Source: Charina bottae (Eukaryota > Chordata > Lepidosauria > Squamata > Charinaidae). Taken from it: a DNA stretch of 64,000 bases. The stretch covers positions 33,013,414 through 33,077,413 of the forward strand of contig JALMGJ010000002.1 of NCBI GenBank assembly GCA_023362775.1, read 5' to 3'. A model generated the notes under the pieces. The model saw only the letters and a program-made list of their open reading frames with translations. It did not search any database and was not told the origin of the DNA. Both the position numbers and the translations under genes were made by a program. Shown here piece by piece: positions 44,279 through 55,455 of the stretch (position 1 is its first letter; each line of letters opens with the position of its first letter).

Positions 44279-44654
44279 TTCAACTGCATACTCCTTAGGA
44301 ATGTTAGTGAGCTCATATCTAACTGATCTGTGGGTCTTCCCTATTCTCTTTAGTCTTATTCTAACTTGTGCAATAAGAAGTTCGTGATCTGAACTACAGT
44401 CAGCTCCAGGTCTTGTTTTTACCGACTTTATAGATGTCCACCACCTTTGGTTACAAAGGATGTAATCAATCTGATTTTGGTGTCGACCATCTGGTGAAGT
44501 CCATGTATAAAGTCATCTTTTAGGTTGCTGGAAGAGAGTGTTTGTTATGCACAGTGAATTGTCTTGGCAAAATTCTATCAGCCTATGTCCCGCTTCATTT
44601 TGTTCTCCCAGACCATGCTTGCCTGTAATTCCAGGTGTCGTTTGACTACCCACC

Positions 44655-45013
44655 TGTCAGGGTTCATGTCTATGAATCCTGCCATTGGGATTAGGCTTAG
44701 TATAGTGCTTGTAGAGTAGTTAGGAGGGGGGGATGGCAGTTTAGTGTTATGTCTGGGGGTGGATGCTGGAGACGGCTCTGTCAAGGTCACGCACCTGCAG
44801 CAGAGTGGAGATGGGAATGTTTGCCTCATGAGATCATCGGCTGGTGAATTGGCACACAAGGGGGGAAGTTAAGAGGGAATAGTTTGGCGGGAATTGGCAT
44901 TCAAGTCTTTAGGAGTGCTTCAATTAACATGTACCCTGAATAAAGCTTTATCTGCATTTCACTGAACTGCATGGAGAAGTGTTTATTGGGACATTGTTGT
45001 TGAGATCATCACA
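44655..45013 (+). repeat. Gypsy-B 5' LTR
   Basis: Pairs with 51,828-52,186. AATAAA at 44,939-44,944 marks the RNA end region. Confidence 0.96.
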
Positions 45014-45190
45014 GAAAGACTTGAATCTACAATCCAGTCGGTTTATCCAGAGGTTACAATTACTAACCCCAATTAGTGCCTCCTGAGTGAGAATCGACTC
45101 ATCCAAACAATTCCCAGAATGGAGGAATCTATGGAATGTTTTCAGGAGGGGAAGAAGAGCAACCAGGCACTTCTACAGGTCTGGAAACAA
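45014..45190 (+). other. Gypsy-B leader and possible gag start
   Basis: Follows the LTR directly ('gaaagacttgaatctacaat'); the primer binding site should be here but I cannot assign the tRNA. An ATG at 45,119 opens a short frame (MEESMECFQEGKKSNQALLQ) that could be the Gag N-terminus, cut by the PLE. Confidence 0.5.
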
Positions 45191-45357
45191 TTTACAAAGA
45201 AGATGTTATTTCTAAGTCCCTTTATCATCTAAAGGAGGATCGTTAAGATTACCATGCTGCTGTTGAGCTTGCGAAATGGTCTTAATCTTCCTAGGCACAG
45301 AAGACAAAGCAGGGAGGAAAATAGGGGAAAGGTTGTGCCTGAGGCCTCCACCTCTAT

Positions 45358-46268
45358 TCAAGGAAGGATTTCCAAGTTGGCATAAGTGGATTCCTTGACC
45401 CCTCTCTCAAACCACCTATCTTCTCTGTCTAAAATGTGAACGTTAATGTCCTCAAATGAGTGTCCTTTTTCCTTTAGATGAAGATAAACTGCTGACTCTG
45501 GTCCTGTGGTGTTACTTCTCCTGTGTTGGGCCATCCTCCTGTACAAAGGTTGTTTGGTTTCTCCAATGTAGAGTTCAGAGCACTCCTCACTGCACTGGAT
45601 TGCATAAACTACATTGCTTTTCTTGTGTTTTGGAGTTTGATCTTTGGGGTGTACAAGCCTCTGTCTCAGTGTGTTGGTGGGTTTGAAATATACAGGTATG
45701 TGGTGTTTGCCAAATATCCTTTTTATCTTTTCAGACACACCAGCCATGTAGGGAATGACCAGGTTCTTCCGTTTACTCTGAGTCTCAGCCCTATCTGTCG
45801 CTATTTTAGGTCTGGTAGATTTAGATTTGGTGAAGGCCCAATTTGGATATCCACAGGCCTTCAGAGCTGTTCTCAGGTGCTGATTCTCATTCTTTTTGGA
45901 ATCCATGGAGGTGGGGATGGTTTCTGCTCTGTGTGACAATGTCCTGATGACTCCTAGTTTGTGCTGCAGTGGATGGTGGGAGTCAAACATCAGATATTGA
46001 TCTGTGTGTGTGGGTTTCATGTAGATCCCTATTTCTAGCTTGCCACCGGTCCCAATGAGGACTTCACAGTCTAGGAATGCCAGTCTGTTGTCCTTGGTGT
46101 CTTCTCTGGTGAAGCTAATGTTGGCATCTATAGTGTTTATATGGTCCGTGAAGGCCTGTACTTCCTGGGCCTTGATTTTGACCCAGGTGTCATCCAAATA
46201 CCTAAACCAGTGGGTGGGTACCGTTCCTGGAATGTGTTGAGTGCTTTCTTCTCCACTTCTTCCATGTA
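45358..46268 (-). pseudogene. PLE: RT C-terminal half and GIY-YIG endonuclease
   Basis: About 300 open codons on the minus strand. RT catalytic motif THWFRYLDDTWVKIKAQEV, then LAFLDCEVLIGTGGKLEIGIYMKPTHTD, GYPNWAFTKSK, NLVIPYMAGVSEKIKRIF, and the GIY-YIG domain NVVYAIQCSEECSELYIGETKQPLYRRMAQH with HLKEKGHSFEDINVHILDRE. The N-terminal end on this strand is SNLYMEEVEKKALNTFQE, in another frame. Confidence 0.92.
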
Positions 46269-46740
46269 TAAATTGGACACAATTGCCAAACACCTCTCTA
46301 CCATACTAGCACCTCTGGTTGGACACTCTGAACACCACATCCATAATTCGGAAGAATTTGTTTCCAAAGCAAAGATCCTGAAACTGGATACAGATGAAAC
46401 TATGGTCTCCTTCGATGTGTCCTCCCTTTTCACCAGCATCCCCACCACTCATGCTCTATCCACTGTCAGGAAGAGACTAGAAGAGGACAGCACCCTTGAA
46501 AGGAGAAACCAGCACAACCCAAACCAGATCTGCCATCTTCTGGACCTGTGTCTTAACACCACTTGTTTCTCATACAGAGGTGAATTTAACAGACAAAAAC
46601 ACGGCTGTGCCATGGGTTCTCCTGTGTCACCCATTGTGGCCAGGTGCAAGGTCACACAGCCACCTAGAAACATATTTAAGGATTCCCTTACCAACTTTCC
46701 TCAGACTGAAGAAGCTCCTTGGATAAGGAGCGAAACGTTT
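46268..46740 (+). pseudogene. PLE: RT N-terminal half
   Basis: Plus-strand frame with LDTIAKHLSTILAPLVGHSE, ETMVSFDVSSLFTSIPTTHA (first catalytic Asp), and HGCAMGSPVSPIVA, after which it changes to PLE 3' terminal sequence. The next expected residues (NLYMEEVEKK) are those that begin the minus-strand half. Confidence 0.9.
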
Positions 46741-46835
46741 CCACTGAGAAAATAGAAATCCAGTTGACATGATTCAAGCTACAGACAATTCCACCTGGAT
46801 GACTGAGATCCTTCATAGACAAGTTTACAAAGAAG

Positions 46836-48161
46836 GAAAATTTGTGGCTTTTGAGCCGGAAATTGGCAAGAAGAAAACCTCTAAAAAGGGGTCCAGGCGG
46901 AGTGGAATAGAGGCTACCGAGCTCCCTATGGTACGTACTCCCAAAACGGGTGCGGAATGGTCCGTGGGAATTGGAGGTGGCCTGCAGGCAGGGATGGGGA
47001 AACGAACTGCCAAAACCAGAGTTACCCAGTCCCAAAGGATGGCTTCACTGGAAGCGAAGACTGCACGTATCGATTTTGAACTGGAGACTATTAGCCAACA
47101 GCTACAGACTCTCACTCAATCGGTGCAGCAACTGCTCCTGGCTCCAAAGCAGGAAGGGGGGCCAGCGGTGGATCTAAAGGCTACTTTGAGGACCACGGCA
47201 GCAGAGAGTGGCACGTCTAGCGGCGAGGAAGAAGAGGATTCTTCAGAACCAGCGCTGGAGGTGACACAACCTCCCATAAGTGGATTACAAAGGGGCCAAG
47301 CCAGGGTGTTTTCAGTAAACAAACTGAAAATAGTTTGACGGCGATCCTGGGAAGTTGGCTTGCTTTATGACCCATGTCAGGGGTTTTATGGAGGAGTTTG
47401 AGAGCTCTTTCCTAAATGAAGAGGCCAAAGTAAGGTATGTCTCAAGTTTCCTAGAAGGAGAAGCTGCTTTATGGCTGGTGGCGTTACATGACTCAAACGC
47501 TCCTGAACTATTAACTTTTAACACCTTTATGTTAGCATTGAGGAAGAGATTTGAAGACACACTGTCTAAGATGTCAGCTAGAGTGCAATTGCAGCAATTA
47601 AGTCAGGGGAACCGGACTGTAGCAGAATATGCTATGGAGTTTAAAAAACTTATAAGCAGGGTCCCTGGCTGCCCTGAATCTTTTCAGGTAGAATATTTCC
47701 AGATGGGATTGAAACCTGAGATTCTGGAAATGGCAGCGGGGAGAGGGGACCCAGACACCCTAGAAGAATGGGTCCAATTAGCGGGCAAAGCAGAGAGCAC
47801 CCAATTAAGATTGAGATCGTATAAGAAGATGCAGGACTCTGGGAAAAGAACGCTGGGACAAACCCAGGCAAAGAAACAGTTCAGGTCAAATGCTTGGGAG
47901 GAGGAAAAAGAACGCAGAGCCAAAAGCGGCTTGTGTTATAAATGCGGCAAAGAGGGACATCGTATTAGCAACTGCCCCCAAACAACCCCTGCTGTGAAGA
48001 AAAAGCCGGAAAGACAATCTTCCAAGCCATCTAAGCTGCCGCTACGTAAGGGAACAGCCCATGCTTTGGATGAAAGCAAGATGCTGGAATTAGTTGGGGG
48101 AGAGAATGACTCCTCCGATGAAGAATTCCTGCCATCGGGAAACGAGCGACGCCTGGTCTAA
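46836..48161 (+). pseudogene. gag: Gypsy-B gag, frameshifted
   Basis: First frame to 47,338: EGKFVAFEPEIGKKKTSKK, coiled-coil-like MASLEAKTARIDFELETISQ and an acidic stretch (SSGEEEEDSSEPALE). A small indel near 47,330 moves reading to 47,355-48,161: ACFMTHVRGFMEEFESSFLN, FLEGEAALWLVALHDSN, LRKRFEDTLSKMSARVQLQQ (capsid-type domain), and the complete zinc knuckle CYKCGKEGHRISNC (CX2CX4HX4C). Clearly paralogous to Gypsy-A Gag. Confidence 0.9.
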
Positions 48162-48208
48162 GATGCGCCGGTGGCCAGGCATTCACAGATCATCGGCACC
48201 CAGATTCA

Positions 48209-49204
48209 TTGGTGAGTGGAGATTGTCCTACTATGCAAGTTAAAATAAAGCTTGAGACTTTAGATGGGAGGGATCAGAATAATCTGATAGCTATGCTGGA
48301 CTCGGGGTGCTCAAGATGTTTGATGCATCCTGCTATTGTTACGGGACTGAGACTTAAGTTGCACAAATTAAAAGTTCCCATCATATTTTGTCAGTTGGAT
48401 GGGTCAGATATGAAAGGGGGTCCAGTGGAATATTACACAGAAGCCTTGAAAATGACTATTGGGACACACCAAGAGACTATTCAGTTTATTGTGGCTCCCA
48501 TATCCAGTCAGCCCATAGTGTTGGGACTTAAATGGTTGAGGGAGCGAAACCCTCATATCGATTGGGTCTCTGGAGAAATGGAATTTGCAGATGGTTCGTA
48601 TTTGGGAGTTGAACAGGAGTCTGCGGGATTGTGTGTTGAATTAACAGCCTCATTAAGGGAATTAGCTCAAGCAGCTGTGGTGCCTCCAATGTACGAGGAG
48701 GAGGGGGAAATCTTCGTAGAAACTGAGTCAGACCAGATGCCCCCTCATCGGAAAACAGACTGTTCTTTACAACTGGAACCTGGGGCAGTATTGCCTAAAC
48801 CTAAGCTGTATTCGATGACTCATAAGGAATTACAAGAGCTGAGGAACTTCATAGATAAAAATTTGAAGAGAGGATTTATTGAACCATCCACGTCTCCCAT
48901 GGCAGCTCTCGTGTTATTTCAGAAAAAGAAAGATGGTTCTTTAAGACTGTGCACTGACTATCGGGGGTTGAATGCTATTTGTATTTCCAATCAGTACCCG
49001 CTGCCTTTAATGAAAGATATGCTTGCTCAGCTGACGAAAGGGAAAATTTTCACTAAGCTGGATTTGAGAGAAGCGTATTTCAGAGTGCGCATAAAGGAAG
49101 GAGATGAGTGGAAAACTGCTTTTAATTGCCAGCTAGGTTGTTTCCAGTATAAAGTCATGCTGTTCGGATTTAGGGGGGGGTGGAGTCTTCATGAGCTTAA
49201 TTAA
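48209..49204 (+). pseudogene. pol: Gypsy-B pol part 1: protease and RT fingers
   Basis: MLDSGCSRCLMHPAIVTGLR is the aspartic protease site; FIVAPISSQPIVLGLKWLRE the second block. RT begins FIDKNLKRGFIEPSTSPMAA and SLRLCTDYRGLNAICISNQY, which is intact where Gypsy-A is frameshifted. The frame fails at a run of eight G (about 49,174-49,181) just before the motif that reads MSLINEVLHEFL in the next frame. Confidence 0.9.
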
Positions 49205-50309
49205 TGAGGTTCTGCATGAATTTTTATATCAAGGAGTATTGCTATATTTAGATGATATATTGATCTATACAGAGACCATGGAACAGCATGTAAAATTAGT
49301 GAAATCAGTACTAAGAAAGCTCTTAGAAAACAAGCTATATGTTAAGTTGTCCAAATGTGAGTTTCATAAAGAAAAACTGGACTTTCTGGGTTACAGAATA
49401 TCGCATCAAGGCATAGAAATGGATCCCGCCAAAGTTAAAGATGTTTTGGTGTGGGAAACGCCCAGAACGAAAAAGCAATTACAAGCTTTCTTGGGATTCT
49501 CAAATTTCTACCGCCAATTCATTCCTTCTTTCGCCAAAATAGCGTTACCGTTAACAGACATATTAAAAACAAAGAAATCGGCTGATGGCGTATTAGCAAA
49601 TAAGCCTCAGACGAAGTTAAAATGGACACCAGCTTGCCAAATGGCTTTTGAGCAATTGAAGCAGCTGTTCACCACAGAACCTATCTTAAAACATCCTGAT
49701 CCAGAAATTCCATTTGTTATACAAACAGATGCGTCAAATTCAGCAATTGGATATGTATTATTGCAAAAAGACAATAATAATCAATTAAGGCCCTGTGCAT
49801 ATATTTCTCGTAAGTTTACTGAAGCAGAACAACGTTGGCTGGTTTGGGAGAAAGAAGCTTTTGCTGTGAGGCATGCTTTAGCTACCTGGCGACATCTGCT
49901 GGAGGGTTCTCCCCATCCATTTGAAGTCTTTACTGACCATAAAAACTTGGAAGCCCTTAAAACGCCTCGGAAATTAAATCCTAAAGAAATCCGTTGGGCC
50001 GAATTTTTCAGTAGGTTTAATTTCACGTTAAAGTATTTACCAGCAGGGAAAAACTTTCTAGCAGATGCCTTATCTAGATTACCGCAACATGACACTCAAA
50101 TGGAACAAGTGGTATCTACAGTGATGTCTCCACAGCAATTGGGATTACCAAACCAGGATGAACCTGGCTCTGAATTGGCACCTTCACTATTACCAGTACA
50201 ACTGGAAGGGAAAGTTGCTCTTACTCGACGCCAAGCCAAACAACATCAAACCCCATGTGAACCTTCCTTAGAGAAAGAACTTCAGGAAGCTATGGTGAAT
50301 GATGATTGA
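49191..50309 (+). pseudogene. pol: Gypsy-B pol part 2: RT palm and RNase H
   Basis: LLYLDDILIYTETMEQHVKL holds the RT catalytic pair; EMDPAKVKDVLVWETPRTKK and LQAFLGFSNFYRQFIPSFAK follow; RNase H has FVIQTDASNSAIGYVLLQ, LKYLPAGKNFLADALSRLPQ. It ends at TGA (50,307-50,309) immediately before TGG, where Gypsy-A reads DTWWGENKQN, so the stop is likely a TGG-to-TGA change. Confidence 0.9.
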
Positions 50310-51667
50310 TGGAAAGCCCACAAACAAACTTTAACAGAAACTAATGGGGTGTGGTGGAGTGGAGACAGACTCTATGTTCCTGAAACTGTGAGAAAAGCTA
50401 TTTTACAACGTTGCCATGATAGTAAAGTTGCTGGACATTTTGGGTTTGTCAAAACTTTACATTTGGTCAGAAGGCAATTTTGGTGGCCAACTTTAAGGAA
50501 AGATGTTAAACAATATGTATTATCATGTCATGTCTGCGCGTCAATGAAAAAGGCGCCAGGTAAGCCTGTGGGACTCTTGCAAACAGTGGCTGAGCCAACA
50601 AGCCCATGGAAGCAAATTTCAATGGATTTTATTGTGGACTTACCTGAGAGTAAAGGCAAAACTGTAATATGATATTTTACAAGGAATATTTTATTCCTTG
50701 TAAAGGGTTGCTATTTGCTGGTCAACTGGCAAAGTTATTCATTGTGCATATCTACCGAGCTCACGGCGCCCCCTTGCGGATTATCAGTGATAGCGGAAAT
50801 CAGTTTACCGCCAAATTTTGGAAATCATTTTTAAAATTGATTGGAACTGAGCAGGGGCTTACTAGCGGGTACCACCCCCAGGGGAACGGGGCTTGCGAAC
50901 GGCTTAACTCCGTGTTAGAACAGTATTTACGTTGTTATATCAGTCATCAGCAAGACAATTGGGTGGAGTTGTTGCCCTTTGCTGAGGTGGCATATAATAA
51001 TGCTGTTCATCAAAGCACTGGATTTTCCCCATTTAAAGTGGCCACTGGTCAAGACTTTGTTCCTATTCCAGAATTGCCTGACCCTGCCATAATTCAGCCT
51101 TCTGATCCTGTATTGGCAGATGAATGGATTACAAAAATACGATCAAATTGGCCTGTGATGCTGAAAATCTTGCAGGAAGCTAAAGACTCTTACAAAACCT
51201 TTGCGGATCGTAAACGAACTCCAGAATTGCCTTTGGTGGTGGGGGAAAAGGTTTATTTGTCTACGAAACATCTGAAGTCAACTCAACCTTCCAAAAAGCT
51301 GGGTCCTAAGTTTATTGGACCTTTTCCTATTGTGAAAGTGATCAACCCTGTGGCTGCTCAGTTGGACTTGCCAAAGAACCTTTGTAAAGTACATCCTGTG
51401 TTCCACATTAGTTTATTGAAACCAGTTAAACCTGTTCCCCAGTGGCATCCAGATCCAGTTACACCCCCACCCATCATGGTGGGAGATAATGAACATTTTG
51501 AGATTCTGAACATTTTGGACTCTAGAATGCATAGGGGCAAATTGCAATATCTCATTCAATGGAAACATTTGCCTGTGGGTTTTGAGGAATGGGTTGATAA
51601 AATTCATGTATCTGCTCCAAGGTTACTTCAGAAGTTTCATAATCAGTTCCCTGCTAAACCTGGTTAA
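50310..51667 (+). pseudogene. pol: Gypsy-B pol part 3: integrase and chromodomain
   Basis: Zinc-binding region HDSKVAGHFGFVKTLHLVRR and CHVCASMKK, then core MDFIVDLPES. A small deletion at about 50,665-50,690 removes residues between KTVI and FIPCKG and shifts the frame. The second part has ISDSGNQFTAKFWKSFLKL, GYHPQGNGACERLN (Asp and Glu of the catalytic triad), FAEVAYNNAVHQSTGFSPF and the chromodomain HFEILNILDSRMHRGKLQYL. Confidence 0.9.
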
Positions 51668-51827
51668 TTGTATAATTGTCCTTGCTTCTGTTTTTTCAGA
51701 TTGTAATGCCTCCCATTGTTTTGCAACCTGAAGATTTCTGGAATTGCTCAATATGTCTTTATGTTCATTTGTATTTTTTAACCTTTCTTGTGCTTGGTAT
51801 ATTGCTCTTTCTTTTGGAGGGTCGGCA

Positions 51828-52186
51828 TGTCAGGGTTCATGTCTATGAATCCTGCCATTGGGATTAGGCCTAGTATAGTGCTTGTAGAGTAGTTAGGAGG
51901 GGGGGATGGCAGTTGAGTGTTATGTCTGGGGGTGGACGCTGGAGACAGCTCCGTCAAGGTTGCGCACCTGCAGCAGAGTGGAGATGGGAACGTTTGCCTC
52001 ATGAGATCATCGGCTGGTGAATTGGCGCGCAAGGGGGGAAGTTAAGAGGGAATAGTTTGGTGGGAATTGGCATTCAAGTCTTTAGGAGTGCTTCAATTAA
52101 CATGTATCCTGAATAAAGCTTTATCTGCATTTCACTGAACTGCATGGAGAAGTGTTTATTGGGACATTGTTGTTGAGATCATCACA
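51828..52186 (+). repeat. Gypsy-B 3' LTR
   Basis: Pairs with 44,655-45,013; AATAAA at 52,112-52,117. The preceding GGAGGGTCGG could be the polypurine tract. Confidence 0.96.
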
Positions 52187-52208
52187 CCACCTTAGCATTC
52201 TAACTGGT

Positions 52209-53100
52209 ACAAGGAGTGAAATTGGACATCTTTCCCACCATTGTGAGTGGTATTGACACTGGGCATGCAGATTGTGCTAAATCATTTGTTTAATGATACT
52301 TTGAATAAACCACAATTGGTTGTGTTCACACATTATATTAAGCCTTAACTACATGCTAAAAATCAAGACAACCCACACAATAGGTTTAAATTATCTTTCC
52401 CCAATCTGACACTCGAGATGTCTCCCCAGCATGGCTGCAGATTATGGGAACTGAATATATCTCAAGGGTATAACTTGATAGTATGCTACCTACTGTGTCC
52501 TTGTTATGCAAGGGGCAACAGTCTTCATAATCCTTCAAGCAATTCTTCCATTTCATCACAAGTTTTGGAATATTTGACCACAACAGGAATGGAAGTCTAA
52601 ACACACCTATTCTGAGTGTTTGTGTGGTGAGGGGAAAAAAAGAGGTGGGGGGAATCTTAATGTTGAAAGTCAGCATTTTACTTCCAAATTTTGGCATGAA
52701 ATCATGCAGGACAGGGAGTACCATCCCCAAAATGTTCTCATGTGGTGGTGGAAAAAAAATAACACATTTTTCAAATAAAAACAATAAAATGGATATCTCC
52801 ACATGCCTCATGAGCAAGCATGGTTGTCATCTTTCAATTGCGGAGTACCTTAAAAAGTAAAAAAAAATAGCCTCAGGCACATCCACCTGTGAACAGGCAC
52901 CGACATGGCAAGTTATTTTACTCTTATTTTGAAGGTGGACATGCTACGTTCTGGAGAAGATACTGATGAAAACACCTCCCCTTACCACAGATGTTACATG
53001 TTGTCTGGGGTCAACGCCAATCAGGAAGAAAGGAAAACCCTCCTGCCAAAAACACATTTGAATTGTTTTCCTTCTTCAAATTCTACTCCCCAGCTTCTTA
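52209..53100. other. Unassigned sequence
   Basis: No coding or repeat homology recognised in about 890 bp. This is the original flank of the Bov-B3 target site. Confidence 0.5.
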
Positions 53101-53104
53101 AAAT

Positions 53105-53385
53105 CATTGAATCTTGGAGTGGGATGGGACCTTAGAGTGCATCTAGGCCAGGCCCTGCTCAGTGCAGAATTCACTAGACCATCTCTGACAGATGACCCTC
53201 TAGCCCACTGTTTCTCAACCCTGGGAACTTTAAGATATGTGGACCATCTATGCTGGCTGGGGCATTCTGGGAGTTGAAGTCCACACATCTTAAAGTTCCC
53301 AAGGTTGACAAACACTGCTCTAGCCTCTCTGAAGATCTCTAGCAAAGGAAAACCCACTTTGTTGATAGTCGGTTCCACTGGATGA
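53105..53385. mobile_element. CR1/L3-like LINE 3' fragment, split by a MITE
   Basis: 'aatcttggagtgggatgggaccttagagtgcatctagg', 'accatctctgacagatg' and 'tctctgaagatctctagcaaaggaaaaccca' are the order of a common reptile CR1-type 3' region. The hAT MITE at 53,206-53,317 interrupts it. Confidence 0.65.
53206..53317. mobile_element. hAT-type MITE, 112 bp, nearly palindromic
   Basis: Ends CACTGTTTCTCAACC and its near inverse GGTTGACAAACACTG, with internal inverted arms ('aactttaagatatgtggac' against 'gtccacacatcttaaagtt'). An 8-bp duplication CTCTAGCC at 53,198-53,205 and 53,318-53,325 matches hAT insertion. It has no coding capacity. Confidence 0.93.
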
Positions 53386-53400
53386 TGGTTTACACACCCA

Positions 53401-53568
53401 GGAAGGGAAGGGGAGGGGAGGGGAGGGGAGGGGAGGGGAGGGGAGGGGAGGGGAGAGGAGGGGAGAGGAGGGAAGGGAAGGGAAGGGAAAGGAAGGGGAG
53501 GGAGGGAGGGAGGGAGGGAGGAAGGAAGGAAGGAAGGAAGGAAGGAAGGAAGGAAGGAAGGAAGGAAG
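53401..53568. repeat. Purine microsatellite: (GGGGA)n then (GGAA)n
   Basis: About 170 bp with almost only purines on the plus strand, changing from GGGGA units (about 53,408-53,470) through mixed AAGGG units and GGGA to GGAA units (53,520-53,566). Such tracts can adopt G-quadruplex or triplex structures and are error-prone in assembly. Confidence 0.95.
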
Positions 53569-54960
53569 TCAAAAGTAGAATTAAACAGGAATTAAACTCA
53601 ATAAAGATACCTCAAGAAAAAGAAACAAAGAAGTCCCAAATGAACTGAACTGAAACCCACCTCATAGGCAAAGCAGCTTAAATGCCGAATGCCTTTCCAA
53701 ATCAGTATTTCTCTGTTGGTAGAAACCACACACCAAGAAGGCTATTCCATGTATTTGCACCAAATGTGCCTCTGATGGTGCTAAGAATGAGAGAGGGGCC
53801 TCCTCTGTAAAGCTCAGGGTCCAGAAGGTGAAGGTGTCTTTCAAAATTGGAGAGACCTTTCTACACCAGCCCTTTAAATTCTACCTAGAAAGAGACTGGA
53901 AACCAGTTCACTTCTTTTAAGGAGGGAGGTGGATACCAGATATAACACCCCGTTTAACAGTACAGATGTGCCATTCTGGACTAGCTGAAGTTTCTAAAAC
54001 AATCTCCAAAGCCCAGCTGAGTGTATCCATTTGCTCCCCTCCCCACTTTATAAAACTCTGCCGGTACTTCCAAGATGAAGGGAAGGCCTGTAATTTGGTG
54101 ATAGTACCTCCGTTTCATACCCACAGGAACCTGGAATTACTGGCCCTCTCAGATACAACTGGAAAAGACTGTATTCTGAACCCCTTGACTACTCTTAAGG
54201 AAATAATTTTATGCCAGATAATCCAATGTAAGGTAGTTTGGCATGCTCATAATCTAGAGCATGTAATGCTTTTTCCATAAAACCATGGAATTGTTAGAGA
54301 TATCAGCCCCGAAGTCGCTGTGCTGTGCACCCCACAATTCCAATCCACACGTGCAGCTCCGTCACAGCTCCAGCCCAGCAATCTCAAAAACAGACTGGGG
54401 AGCATCCACGACCCCATGTGGTGGGCTCCACCAGGCTCCATTGGGCTCTGCCAGATTGCGCCGCAACCACCGGGCTCCGCGTCACAGAGACCCCCGGGAC
54501 TCTGCCAAACTCTGCCGCAACACTCCGTCCGAGGAAGTCCATCCACCCAAACACAGTTGTAAGTTCTATAAGTTCTCTACACCCCAAAGATAGAATTCAG
54601 GGGTATAGAGAGAAGTTTGCAGGGATTACAAACTATTCACGGAGTCTTCCTCCTGGAGCAGCAGCCAGCAGCGGCTTGCGGTTGCCATCTTGGATCATAG
54701 TTCCTCCGCTTTGCTTCTGTCAGTTACTGACACGCTTCTGCTCTGCTATAAACTAATTAAAAGATGCGTGGATTTCTGTTATTAGCATTTCAGAATTCCT
54801 ACAGGAATGGTGTCCAATTTATTAAAATAGAATAGTGTTGTCCACCAGCCAGAAAGATGGACTTATATTCTTGGCAAGTAAATGTAGTTTCTTTGTAAAG
54901 AATATTTTGTTTTCCTAACTCTAATATAATTACATTTTTCATCTTATGGAGCAAACTGAT
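53569..54960. other. Unassigned sequence with GC-rich island
   Basis: 53,650-54,060 has faint resemblance to an L2-like antisense C-terminus ('attctggactagctgaagtttctaaaacaatc'). 54,290-54,740 is GC-rich with CCACCGGGCTCC-type runs unlike its surroundings; I do not recognise it. No credible coding frame. Confidence 0.45.
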
Positions 54961-54968
54961 GTCCAAGC

Positions 54969-55455
54969 TAGGCTGACCATATGTCCCATTTTGAATGGGA
55001 CAGTCCCGTTTTTTTTAGCATTTTTCAACCGTCCCATCGTTTTGATAAAAATCTCAATTTTGTCCCATTTTTTAAACCTGGCAGGAATGGCGTGGAAGGA
55101 GGATCCGAGCCGGAGCTGCTGATTGGAGGCAGCCCAGAAGAGGAAGTCATCCCGCCTATCAGCACCTGGCAAAGGAGGGCAGAGAGGCGGAGAGGAGGGC
55201 GATTGGCCACGTGGGAGCCAATCGCACAGACCAGGGGTGGGATTTGCAGTCAGGAGCCAATCACACAGACTGGGGGGGGTGGAGTTTGCAGGCAGGGGCC
55301 AATCGTGTGGACCGGGAGTGGGGTTTGCAGGTGGGAGCCAAACGCACTGACCAGGGGACTGGGACCCCTGTCTTTTTCATGAATATGTAATATTACCGTA
55401 TTCATGACATACGATATAAGATATATTTTTGTCTCAAGGAAATATGGTCAGCCTA
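54969..55455. mobile_element. hAT-type MITE, 487 bp, with internal tandem repeats
   Basis: Terminal inverted repeats TAGGCTGACCATAT (54,969) and ATATGGTCAGCCTA (to 55,455), with 8-bp duplication GTCCAAGC at 54,961-54,968 and 55,456-55,463. Inside, four or so copies of a 40-45-bp unit containing 'gggagccaatcgcacagacc' (55,205-55,360), each with a CCAAT-box-like CCAAT. No transposase. Confidence 0.93.

Larger units (their letters stand above)
45203..46823. mobile_element. PLE inserted in Gypsy-B, internally inverted
   Basis: TTTACAAAGAAG at 45,191-45,202 and 46,824-46,835 forms a 12-bp target duplication. The left part (45,203 to about 46,268) is minus strand, the right part (about 46,268-46,823) plus strand. 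The plus part ends with the PLE terminal sequence 'gactgaagaagctccttgg'...'gatgactgagatccttcatagaca'. See the two coding remnants. Confidence 0.9.
44655..52186 (+). mobile_element. Gypsy-B: chromodomain Ty3/Gypsy retrotransposon with a PLE inside
   Basis: LTRs of 359 bp at 44,655-45,013 and 51,828-52,186 (both TGTCAGGGTTC...GATCATCACA), target duplication CCACC at 44,650-44,654 and 52,187-52,191 within Bov-B3. By hand count the LTRs differ at 12 of 359 sites (about 3.3%), making it older than Gypsy-A. Gag and pol lie on the plus strand. A 1,621-bp PLE with 12-bp duplication sits in the 5' part; without it Gypsy-B is about 5.9 kb. Pol has several lesions. Confidence 0.96.
42446..52197 (-). mobile_element. 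Bov-B3: 5'-truncated Bov-B carrying Gypsy-B
   Basis: TTCTAACTGGT at 42,435-42,445 and again at 52,198-52,208 gives an 11-bp target duplication around the whole. Bov-B sequence covers 42,446-44,654 (3' end at the left, 'ttgttgtttttgttctttattcgttcagtcgc' on the plus strand) and resumes for a few bases at 52,187-52,197 beyond Gypsy-B, where the copy is 5'-truncated in the endonuclease. Confidence 0.93.

Noticed and set aside
53382..53648. An 88-codon Gly/Arg/Glu-Lys repeat protein
   Set aside because: It is just the translation of the purine microsatellite.
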